From the NCBI GenBank assembly GCA_026785865.1, contig JAJAZG010000516.1:1-8566 (forward strand): a DNA stretch of 8,566 nucleotides, written 5' to 3'. This stretch comes from Pseudanabaena sp. CAN_BIN31. GTDB taxonomy: Bacteria > Cyanobacteriota > Cyanobacteriia > Pseudanabaenales > Pseudanabaenaceae. The translations under genes were made by a program, and so were the position numbers. The first letter of the stretch is position 1, and each line of letters opens with the position of its first letter. The notes under the pieces are model-generated. The model saw nothing but the letters and a program-made list of their open reading frames with translations, was not told the DNA's origin and made no database searches. Positions 1 through 5,402 of the stretch are shown piece by piece.

Positions 1-11
1 AACAATTCGCC

Positions 12-30
12 GTGGCGCCGCCCCGCGCCG
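12..30. repeat. GC-rich hairpin repeat, copy 1
   Basis: A short GC-rich block lies in otherwise AT-rich intergenic DNA. GGCGC (14-18) and GCGCC (25-29) form a perfect 5-bp stem around a 6-nt loop. The sequence from 12 closely matches the block at 8548-8566 at the other edge: GTGGCGC, then CGC, then CCGCG are shared in order, with one 1-nt gap and one substitution. This points to a dispersed intergenic palindromic repeat, although only two copies are visible and the second is cut by the window end. It could also act as a transcription terminator for a gene to the left that is not seen. Confidence 0.5.
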
Positions 31-91
31 AAACGTCTAATCTTTCACTGGGAAGGGAGTATAAAACTAAAAAATCCTTTGAATTATAATT

Positions 92-499
92 ATGAAGAAT
101 ATCTCCTCAACTAACATATATGCATTTGTTGATATTGATGAATCAACCATTTATGAATACTTTGCCAGATTGAATAACAATGAATTTATTGCAACTTCTG
201 AGTTATTTGCAGAGCAAGGATGTCTAAATCCACCCTTTGAAAAAACTGTGTGTGGCAGAAATGCGATCGCGCGATACTTAGAGAAAGAAGCTAAAGGAAT
301 AGAATTTTGTCCAGCATACGGAGAAATGATTATGAGTGACAGTACATTTACTCAATATCAGATACAAGGGAAAGTAAAAACAAACCAATTTACAGTTAAT
401 GTAAATTGGTTAATACAATTAAATTCTATTAAAGAAATTATTCTTGTAGAAGTAAAATTAGTAGCTTCTTTAACTGAATTATTAAACTTCAGTAAATAG
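92..499 (+). CDS. NTF2-fold protein homologous to the C-terminal domain of orange carotenoid protein (CTDH-like)
   Basis: This 135-aa soluble protein consists almost entirely of one NTF2-like domain (about residues 14-135). It aligns from memory along its length with the C-terminal domain of OCP: a TIYEYFARLN helix, LFAEQG.LNPPFE, GRNAIARYLEKE, QGKVKT, VNVNWLIQLN and the terminal ELLNFSK. Tyr23 and Trp106 fall where OCP has Tyr201 and Trp288, the pair that hydrogen-bonds the carotenoid keto group. Stand-alone homologues (CTDHs) are known to bind ketocarotenoids, pass them to helical carotenoid proteins (HCPs) and quench singlet oxygen; that role here is inferred. Cysteines occur at 44, 54 and 73. 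There is no N-terminal carotenoid domain and no HCP or OCP gene in the window. The ATG lacks a close Shine-Dalgarno sequence, because AT-rich DNA (including TATAAT at 85-90) directly precedes it. A generic SnoaL/ketosteroid-isomerase-like NTF2 protein without pigment is the main alternative. Confidence 0.75.
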   Translation: MKNISSTNIYAFVDIDESTIYEYFARLNNNEFIATSELFAEQGCLNPPFEKTVCGRNAIARYLEKEAKGIEFCPAYGEMIMSDSTFTQYQIQGKVKTNQFTVNVNWLIQLNSIKEIILVEVKLVASLTELLNFSK

Positions 500-522
500 G
501 TGATATATCTCGCCTATTTACT
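491..522. terminator. Long hairpin between convergent genes
   Basis: AGTAAATAGGTGA (491-503) pairs with TCGCCTATTTACT (510-522), giving a 13-bp stem with one T-G wobble and a 6-nt loop. The stop codon of the carotenoid-domain gene (497-499) lies inside the left arm. The hairpin sits between two converging genes, so it probably ends or stabilises both transcripts. Neither side has a clean T-run, so it is not a classical rho-independent terminator. Confidence 0.6.
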
Positions 523-536
523 AAAGTTGATATGAT

Positions 537-890
537 TTAATCGTCTAAAGCTTTAGCACTTCTTTTAGCTGTATCTACATACATTGAACCAAAATCTTTG
601 ACGGCTTCAGCTGACTGCTCTCCAATTCGTTTTATACGTTCTACAGGGCGACCTTCTGTTTCGCGATATTGTTGTTCCCACTCTCCAGTTGTTTTCGGTC
701 TTGTAGAATCCTCTTGATGAACAGTCTGGTCAAGTTTTTTAATCACTTGTTGAGTTTCACGGCGACTAGGAGCAGCACTGATATTGAGTAGTAGAAAACC
801 GATCAAAACAATTGGTAAAAACTGTTTCACCTGTAGACTCTTAAAGAAAGAAAAGAATTTGGCGATCGCTTGAGAAATGAAATTTAGCAT
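537..890 (-). CDS. Small exported or membrane-anchored protein, function unknown
   Basis: This 117-aa protein has an N-terminal amphipathic and basic stretch (FFKSLQVKQF, about 13-24), then one hydrophobic segment (about 25-40) ending in SAAPS. That could be a signal peptidase I site or simply a membrane anchor; there is no lipobox cysteine. The rest is hydrophilic and charged, with RRETQQVIKKLDQTV near 43-57 and a helical tail rich in Lys, Ala and Asp. The overall design resembles small cyanobacterial proteins annotated as DUF6658 or low-temperature-induced, but I cannot confirm the family. A strong ribosome site, AAGGAG, lies 6 nt before the ATG (revcomp of 897-902), so the start is secure. 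A frameshifted CsbD-family gene lies just upstream on the same strand, and the two probably formed a stress-response operon. The gene body contains a HIP1 site at 862-869. Confidence 0.7.
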   Translation of the reverse strand: MLNFISQAIAKFFSFFKSLQVKQFLPIVLIGFLLLNISAAPSRRETQQVIKKLDQTVHQEDSTRPKTTGEWEQQYRETEGRPVERIKRIGEQSAEAVKDFGSMYVDTAKRSAKALDD

Positions 891-932
891 GATTGTCTCC
901 TTTAGTAAAAAACCTAATACTTTTAATAAAAC

Positions 933-1098
933 TTACTTGCAGAATTTTGTATTCAAATACATAAATATGCTTTGGCTTAAGTAACTTGCCTCAGCTTGTT
1001 TAGCCTTATCTTCATGATCGTCATTCACATTACCTAAGGCGTATAACCTTACTTTCTATATTTTTAGCTGTTGCTTTAACTCTATTTTCTAAGCTCAT
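933..1098 (-). pseudogene. Frameshifted and truncated CsbD-family stress protein
   Basis: The minus strand from the ATG at 1098-1096 reads MSLENRVKATAKNIESKVIRLR and stops at 1032-1030. The next frame continues from 1040 with ALGNVNDDHEDKAKQAEAS and runs to a stop at 935-933. Joined, these give the CsbD signature of cyanobacterial proteins (M-S-x-E-x-R-x-K-A-T-A-K-N-I-E-G-K, then ALGNVTGD.KDKAEGKAKQAEA). About two bases are missing or one is extra near 1041-1044, roughly four residues are lost in the DKAEGKAKQ stretch, and the usual C-terminal VRHxVENVKDE part is absent, because the sequence after about 983 no longer looks like CsbD. The Shine-Dalgarno AAGGA (revcomp of 1106-1110, 7 nt from the ATG) is intact, so decay may be recent. 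CsbD proteins are small hydrophilic general-stress proteins of unclear biochemical function. A sequencing indel could explain the frameshift but not the missing C-terminus. Confidence 0.8.
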
Positions 1099-1150
1099 GA
1101 TGCAATCCTTAAATTATTGAATTTTTGTGCTTACTCATAACTTAGATTGA

Positions 1151-1223
1151 CATGCAAATGTTTGAAATCGTGTTTGAATATTGTATGAGTTGAATGAATT
1201 GTCCTAGAATCATACAAATGTTT
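1151..1223. repeat. 13-bp direct repeat CATRCAAATGTTT, two copies 60 bp apart
   Basis: CATGCAAATGTTT (1151-1163) and CATACAAATGTTT (1211-1223) match at 12 of 13 bases and start exactly 60 bp apart. They lie in the divergent promoter region and flank the possible TACAAT -10 of the CsbD remnant. Paired sites at this spacing could be operators for one regulator; which regulator is unknown. Confidence 0.45.
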
Positions 1224-1230
1224 ACATTAA

Positions 1231-1250
1231 AGTCTAAGCAAAGCTTAACT
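1231..1250. other. Small hairpin with AAA loop
   Basis: AGT-C-TAAGC (1231-1239) pairs with GCTTA-ACT (1243-1250) around an AAA loop, giving 8 bp with a single bulged C. It has no T-run on either side. It may be an operator or a transcript structure, or it may be chance in AT-rich DNA. Confidence 0.3.
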
Positions 1251-1401
1251 ACATAGGTAACGACGATCGCTGTTTACGTCTCTTAAAAGTTAATACAGGT
1301 GATTTTCTGGTGGTGACTCAGTAAATTCTCTATTGCTAATTATCTCGCTGGATGAGACTTTGCAGTAGAATAATGCATAATGCTGTAGTAGAGGTGAAAA
1401 T

Positions 1402-1704
1402 ATGACAGTATCAGGCAAGTTAGAAATAACGATCAAAATTAATGAACTCCCTGCGATCGCCTCGACAGATAAAAATGGCTGGATTACTTTTTACCTAGAT
1501 TGCGATGGACGAATATTTACTGCGACTTTGAAGCCGAAGGTTTTCAAAAAGTTGCAAGACGCACAGTCTGGTTTTCCAATGTGGGTGGCGACGATCGCGG
1601 GTAAGTTGGGTAAGGCGACAGAAGATGGCTTTATCTTGGATGAGCCAAATATTCAAGTTTTTGAGAAGAAGTCAAAGGAAGCGAAACCTGCTGAAGTGGC
1701 TTAA
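1402..1704 (+). CDS. Conserved small cyanobacterial protein, function unknown
   Basis: This 100-aa soluble protein starts with GKLEITIKINELP (about 5-17), then ITFYLDCDGRIFTATLKPKVFKKLQDAQ (about 28-55), MWVATIAGKLG (about 60-70), FILDEPNIQVFEKK (about 77-90) and a charged KEAKPAEVA tail. The first half suggests a small beta-rich fold followed by a helix. I recognise the pattern as a short family widespread in cyanobacteria, some members of which I recall being labelled FinO-like; that label is uncertain and should not be taken as evidence of RNA binding. GAGGTG (1391-1396) lies 5 nt before the ATG and supports the start. A HIP1 site lies inside the gene at 1453-1460. The gene is followed in the same direction by proS after a 190-bp spacer with its own candidate promoter, so cotranscription is not needed. 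Confidence 0.75.
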   Translation: MTVSGKLEITIKINELPAIASTDKNGWITFYLDCDGRIFTATLKPKVFKKLQDAQSGFPMWVATIAGKLGKATEDGFILDEPNIQVFEKKSKEAKPAEVA

Positions 1705-1778
1705 AGTAGGGATTTTTCGGTTTTGGTGGCGGCGGGTTCGTTGCAAATAAATAAGTTCCTAGCAATCAACGAAAAGGG

Positions 1779-1894
1779 GATTGGGCAATCAATGCCCCAA
1801 GTCCTGATACAATTAATAGCCAGACAACAGGCAGAATTACCGTTAATATGTTAACGAAATTCTAGCGAATATCCCTAGCGAACATCTCAGAAAT
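1779..1894 (+). promoter_or_regulatory. proS promoter and leader
   Basis: TGATACAAT at 1805-1813 is a candidate extended -10 (TG, one base, TACAAT); no good -35 is seen at 16-18 bp. That would give a leader of about 75 nt. Within the leader CGTTAA (1841-1846) and TTAACG (1851-1856) form a perfect 6-bp dyad around TATG, and CTAGCGAA occurs twice (1862-1869 and 1875-1882, 13 bp apart). Just upstream of the -10, TTGGGCA (1781-1787) can pair with TGCCC (1793-1797) plus AA across a bulged C. There is no clear Shine-Dalgarno before the ATG. No T-box features were recognised. Confidence 0.35.
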
Positions 1895-3973
1895 ATGCGT
1901 CTATCTCAAATGCTTTGGGTCACTCTGCGCGAAGATCCCGCCGAAGCAGAACTAGCAAGCCACAAGTTATTACTCCGTGCGGGTTATATCAGGCGCGTGG
2001 GTTCTGGTTTGTATGTCTACTTACCGCTTATGTGGCGCGTCTTACAAAAGATTTCGGCGATCGTGCGCGAAGAGATGAACGCGACAGGGGCGCAAGAATG
2101 TTTGTTAACCCAACTGCAACCTGCGGAACTCTGGCAAGAGTCGGGACGCTGGGACACTTATACTAAGGCTGAAGGAATCATGTTTGCCCTGACCGATCGC
2201 GCAAATCGTGAAGTCGGTTTGGGGCCAACCCATGAAGAAATTATTACAGCGATCGCTAGGGATACAATTCGTTCTTATCGCCAGTTGCCTCAACATTTAT
2301 ATCAAATTCAAACTAAGTTTCGCGATGAGATTCGTCCTAGATTTGGGTTGATGCGCGGTCGCGAATTTATCATGAAAGATGGCTATTCGTTCCATACCAG
2401 CGAAGAGAGCCTCAAGGAAACCTATTGTGAAATGGATCGCGCCTATCGGAATATGTTTGATCGCTGCGGTCTGAAATTCCGTGCAGTCGAAGCAGATTCG
2501 GGCGCGATCGGTGGTTCGGGTTCGCAGGAGTTTATGGTACTGGCGGAAGCTGGTGAAGATGATATTCTCTTTACTGAAGATAGCAGCTACGCCGCCAATG
2601 TCGAGAAAGCGGTATCTCTGCCACCCGATGCAGTTATTTCGTCTTTTGTTCAGTGCAAGAAAGAGCATACACCTAAGAAAAATACAATCGAATCACTTGC
2701 AACATTTTTAAAATGTCATCCAACTGAGATTGTTAAAAATATCTTGTATGAGGTAATTTGGTCGCCTTGGCAGGGGGATGATTCTGGCACAAATCGAATT
2801 ATTATCCTTGTTAGCATTCGTGGAGATCAAGAAATTAATGAAGTCAAACTTCAAAATGAGATACTGCCACTTCTCCGAACTATGCATAGAAATGGCTCTT
2901 TATTAGATGAACCTAACAGTATTGTTTCGTTGAATCTCCTAGATGAAACAAGAGTTGACACCATTAATAGTGCAGTAAGAGATCTAGTACAAAACAGAAA
3001 ACAATCAGTTGATCCCAATAACCTGATTAGTAAACTTCCATATGGATACATTTCACCTGCCCTTGAATTCCAAAATTATTTTGAAACTGCCAATGATTTT
3101 TCTTCTACAGATCTCACTAGAAAGTTTGAATTAGGAACAGGTATTGTCGAAAAAATAAAATGTTCTTCAGATGGAACCTATAAAATTTTAGATATTCTTA
3201 AGGCTGTCAAGGATTTATCTCTTGATCAACGAAGGAATCTGGGAAAAGAGAAAACAGATCCTATATACACGCTCTATGCAGAATCGCCAGAATTTCTTCG
3301 TCTCGCAGACCACACTGTTGAAAATTTACAGAATTTCGTCACAGGTGCAGATGAGATTGATTACCATGTTACTGGTGAAAATTGGAGTAAGAAATGTAAG
3401 CGACCTGTGGTGGTGGATATTCGTAAAGCTAAAGCTGGCGATCGCGCCGTTCACGATCCTTCACAAATTCTGCAAACCGCAAGAGGCATTGAAGTCGGTC
3501 ACATCTTCCAATTGGGAACGAAATATTCGCAAGCGATGAAGGCGACATTCACCAACGAGCAAGGCGAAGAACTGCCATTAGTCATGGGTTGCTATGGTTT
3601 AGGTGTATCGCGTCTCGCCCAAGCTGCGGTTGAGCAGTCCTACGATAAAGATGGGATTATTTGGAATAAGGCGATCGCCCCTTTTCATGTAATCGTTACT
3701 GTCCCCAATGTTGGCGATGCTAAGCAAATGGAAGTTGGTGAAAAGCTTTATGCTGAACTCAATGCTGCCAAGATCGAAGTGTTACTTGACGATCGCGATG
3801 AGCGGGCTGGCGTGAAGTTTAAGGATGCTGACTTGGTTGGCATTCCCTATCGTGTCGTCACGGGTAAGGCGATCGCCGATGGCAAAGTCGAGATTGTCAA
3901 TCGCGCTACTAAGGTCGCGACATTGGTAGCGATTGAGTCAGTGATTGAATATTTGCAAAATGAACTGAACTAA
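1895..3973 (+). CDS. proS: Prolyl-tRNA synthetase (bacterial type, enlarged editing domain)
   Basis: This cytoplasmic class II synthetase charges tRNA-Pro with proline using ATP. The order is standard: N-terminal catalytic part beginning MRLSQM (1-225), with motif 1 near 55-77, the proline-site TxE-like PTHEE (111-115) and motif 2 TKFRDEIRPRFG...REF (140-158). The inserted editing (INS) domain follows at about 230-500. Motif 3 is GCYGLGVSRLAQ (565-576), and the anticodon-binding domain is at about 590-692 with LLDDRDERAGVKFKDADLVGIP. Lys281 in VKNILY matches the editing lysine (K279) of E. coli ProRS. At 692 aa the protein is longer than the roughly 570-610 aa usual for this type. The excess lies in INS, around 323-378 and 396-466, where AT content rises and HIP1 sites vanish. 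The frame is open throughout and all catalytic motifs are intact, so the gene should be functional. A bidirectional terminator follows. Confidence 0.97.
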   Translation: MRLSQMLWVTLREDPAEAELASHKLLLRAGYIRRVGSGLYVYLPLMWRVLQKISAIVREEMNATGAQECLLTQLQPAELWQESGRWDTYTKAEGIMFALTDRANREVGLGPTHEEIITAIARDTIRSYRQLPQHLYQIQTKFRDEIRPRFGLMRGREFIMKDGYSFHTSEESLKETYCEMDRAYRNMFDRCGLKFRAVEADSGAIGGSGSQEFMVLAEAGEDDILFTEDSSYAANVEKAVSLPPDAVISSFVQCKKEHTPKKNTIESLATFLKCHPTEIVKNILYEVIWSPWQGDDSGTNRIIILVSIRGDQEINEVKLQNEILPLLRTMHRNGSLLDEPNSIVSLNLLDETRVDTINSAVRDLVQNRKQSVDPNNLISKLPYGYISPALEFQNYFETANDFSSTDLTRKFELGTGIVEKIKCSSDGTYKILDILKAVKDLSLDQRRNLGKEKTDPIYTLYAESPEFLRLADHTVENLQNFVTGADEIDYHVTGENWSKKCKRPVVVDIRKAKAGDRAVHDPSQILQTARGIEVGHIFQLGTKYSQAMKATFTNEQGEELPLVMGCYGLGVSRLAQAAVEQSYDKDGIIWNKAIAPFHVIVTVPNVGDAKQMEVGEKLYAELNAAKIEVLLDDRDERAGVKFKDADLVGIPYRVVTGKAIADGKVEIVNRATKVATLVAIESVIEYLQNELN

Positions 3974-4002
3974 AAAAAGGGGCGCATTGCGCCCTTTTTT
4001 TT
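3972..4002. terminator. Bidirectional rho-independent terminator
   Basis: Seven A (3972-3978) precede the stem GGGCGC (3980-3985), loop ATT, GCGCCC (3989-3994), and eight T (3995-4002) follow. The arrangement works in both directions. It starts at the proS stop codon, and its T-run overlaps the stop codon of the minus-strand gene at 4001-4003, so the two convergent genes share it with no spare sequence. Confidence 0.93.
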
Positions 4003-5332
4003 ATTCGTCATCGTCATAATCAGGATATTGCTCTGGAGCTTTTCCCTTTTTATCAATAACCTTTGCCTTTTTAATCGTAGGATCGGGTTCATCTATACTT
4101 TCTAGCACAACACTAAACTCCCACCAGTCGCCAAAATCAAACACATAGGTAATGCGATCACCAATATTAATCTGCCATTCTCGCAGCAAAATAGCATCGG
4201 TAAAACCTTCTCCTTCATTATCTTGCGTATAAGCGTGATAAATACTCTTCTTAAAGCCTTGCCGATCTTTGTAAGTGAATTGATGCAAATGATCATTAGC
4301 AAAATCAAATGCATCGAGAATTGCCGAACTAAGAGAGCAGAGTGTCAGACTCGACGGAATGGCAATCTTGCGCCATACCGCTTTGAGCGATACTTTAAAA
4401 ACAAATATGCCATCTTTAGATTCAGATTCAGGAAGTTGCAAGTTGTTCTCCCATGCAAGGAAGAGATCAAGAGCTTGAAACTCTTCTTGCAAAATCTCGG
4501 TTGGAGTTGATTCTTGCACAACAACATCGATCCCAATCAATTTCTCTTCTTCAACTGGCTCTAAAAAATCGTCATCGAGATCGAGATAGAGTCCTCTCTC
4601 CCAATTAGTTGAGCGTAATAACTCCATGATCGAGCTTCCAAAAGGCAATGGTTTAGCATCAATAACCCGCCATCCTTTTCCTTTCAAAGGTTGGGCATCT
4701 TCTACTTCAATAAATCCAAATAAATTTAACAAAGCCACATTGTGCAGTTTCAATCGTCTCAGCCAGTCTTCATCTAGGGAACTCGTAAAACTCAAACCTT
4801 GTTTGGGAAGATCTTTCCAACAATGAAATACATACCACCACTCATTAAAAGAACGGTTATCATTATCCATAATGCCTTCACTGGCATAAAATATCCATGT
4901 AGCAAGGAGATTGAAATACTTTTCGGTGTCGTTTAGTTCTTGCCATGATTGCAGAACTTGCGGATCGATTTGTAATATATTTTTCTTTTTATCTACTTGA
5001 ACTTGCGCGATCGCTGAACCACGTAAAAGCAAATAGAGTCCATGAATATAGGGATAGGACTTTTGGCTAGGGCGCTGAAAATCGATTTTGATGGGATAAC
5101 TGAGACGCTCATTGAGATCGGCGAGATATTTTGGCGCGATCGCATTTTGATTGGCGCTGACTTCAACTTTATGAAGTTGGAGGAACTCGATAAATGTCTC
5201 AAAATCTTGCACAATCGCGTTCGGTTGATTCACTGAAAAAACCTTTTGTCTCAGCAACTGCTTCGACGAGTCGGACAAAGGTTCTTTTTCTTTTTGCGTA
5301 TCAGGTGCTAGGAGGTTAAATAAATTAAACAT
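4001..5332 (-). CDS. Protein with C-terminal plasmid pRiA4b ORF-3-like domain
   Basis: This 443-aa protein appears cytoplasmic. Residues about 309-425 match the pRiA4b ORF-3 / IS1096 TnpR-like family: FVFKVSLKAVWRKIAIP, an ILDAFDFANDHLHQF helix (the family's W/F-D-x-x-H-L-H-x-F motif) and GDRITYVFDFGDWWEFSVVLE. The usual cysteine-containing CPPED ending is not seen; the protein instead ends in an acidic tail (PDYDDDE). The roughly 300-residue N-terminal part is unassigned. It holds an aromatic-rich stretch (WIFYASEGIMDNDNRSFNEWWYVFHCW, about 146-172) and a segment near 195-245 (LHNVALLNLFGFIEVE...GKGWRVID...LPFGSSIMELL) that could be a winged helix. The biochemical role of the family is unknown despite its transposon-derived name. 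AAGGA (revcomp of 5342-5346) lies 9 nt before the ATG. The response-regulator gene ends 70 bp upstream on the same strand with no terminator between. Confidence 0.8.
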   Translation of the reverse strand: MFNLFNLLAPDTQKEKEPLSDSSKQLLRQKVFSVNQPNAIVQDFETFIEFLQLHKVEVSANQNAIAPKYLADLNERLSYPIKIDFQRPSQKSYPYIHGLYLLLRGSAIAQVQVDKKKNILQIDPQVLQSWQELNDTEKYFNLLATWIFYASEGIMDNDNRSFNEWWYVFHCWKDLPKQGLSFTSSLDEDWLRRLKLHNVALLNLFGFIEVEDAQPLKGKGWRVIDAKPLPFGSSIMELLRSTNWERGLYLDLDDDFLEPVEEEKLIGIDVVVQESTPTEILQEEFQALDLFLAWENNLQLPESESKDGIFVFKVSLKAVWRKIAIPSSLTLCSLSSAILDAFDFANDHLHQFTYKDRQGFKKSIYHAYTQDNEGEGFTDAILLREWQINIGDRITYVFDFGDWWEFSVVLESIDEPDPTIKKAKVIDKKGKAPEQYPDYDDDE

Positions 5333-5349
5333 AGATTTCTATCCTTATT

Positions 5350-5377
5350 AAAATAGATATGACCAAAATAGATATGA
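5350..5377. repeat. 13-bp tandem repeat AAAATAGATATGA, period 15
   Basis: Two perfect copies (5350-5362 and 5365-5377) are separated by CC. They lie in the 70-bp gap between the two minus-strand genes, 17 bp upstream of the pRiA4b-domain gene start. A 15-bp slippage duplication is the simplest origin. On the minus strand the unit supplies AT-rich -10-like hexamers, so it might create an internal promoter, but no -35 stands out. Confidence 0.5.
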
Positions 5378-5402
5378 TATGTGGAACGAAACACTTTCCA
5401 TT

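Larger units (their letters stand above)
1099..1401. other. Intergenic region with divergent promoters
   Basis: This spacer separates the divergent CsbD remnant and the 100-aa gene. No further ORF with homology is visible. On the minus strand TACAAT (revcomp of 1180-1185) could be a -10 element about 80 nt before the CsbD ATG, but no good -35 was found. On the plus strand CATAAT (1376-1381) and TAGAAT (1366-1371) are possible -10 elements for the downstream gene, again without convincing -35 partners. The region also holds a direct repeat (1151-1163 and 1211-1223) and a hairpin (1231-1250). It has no full HIP1 octamer, only a one-base variant near 1264. Confidence 0.4.

Noticed and set aside
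1726..1736. GTGGCGGCGGG as a third copy of the GC-rich repeat
   Set aside because: It matches only the first six bases of the other copies and cannot form the hairpin.
1779..1797. Hairpin near 1780-1799 as a terminator for the 100-aa gene or a T-box for proS
   Set aside because: The stem is short with a bulge and no T-run, and no T-box or specifier-loop features were recognised.
1915..3539. Several ORFs of 60-125 codons overlapping proS on both strands
   Set aside because: They lie in other frames of a gene with full synthetase motifs, have no family resemblance, and show Arg/Ser-rich composition typical of shadow frames.
1895..3973. Frameshift or intein in proS to explain the extra length
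   Set aside because: The frame is open, INS-domain landmarks such as SIRGDQEINEVKLQNE and FVTGADE flank the extra segments, and no intein splice motifs are seen.
4102..5236. ORFs antisense to or overlapping the 443-aa gene
   Set aside because: The host frame has a recognisable C-terminal domain and ribosome site; the overlapping frames have neither.
4001..5332. pRiA4b ORF-3 / TnpR-like label as evidence of a plasmid or transposon
   Set aside because: The name comes from the first members found. No transposase, terminal inverted repeats or target duplication is visible, and the gene contains HIP1 sites (5007, 5136) like its neighbours.
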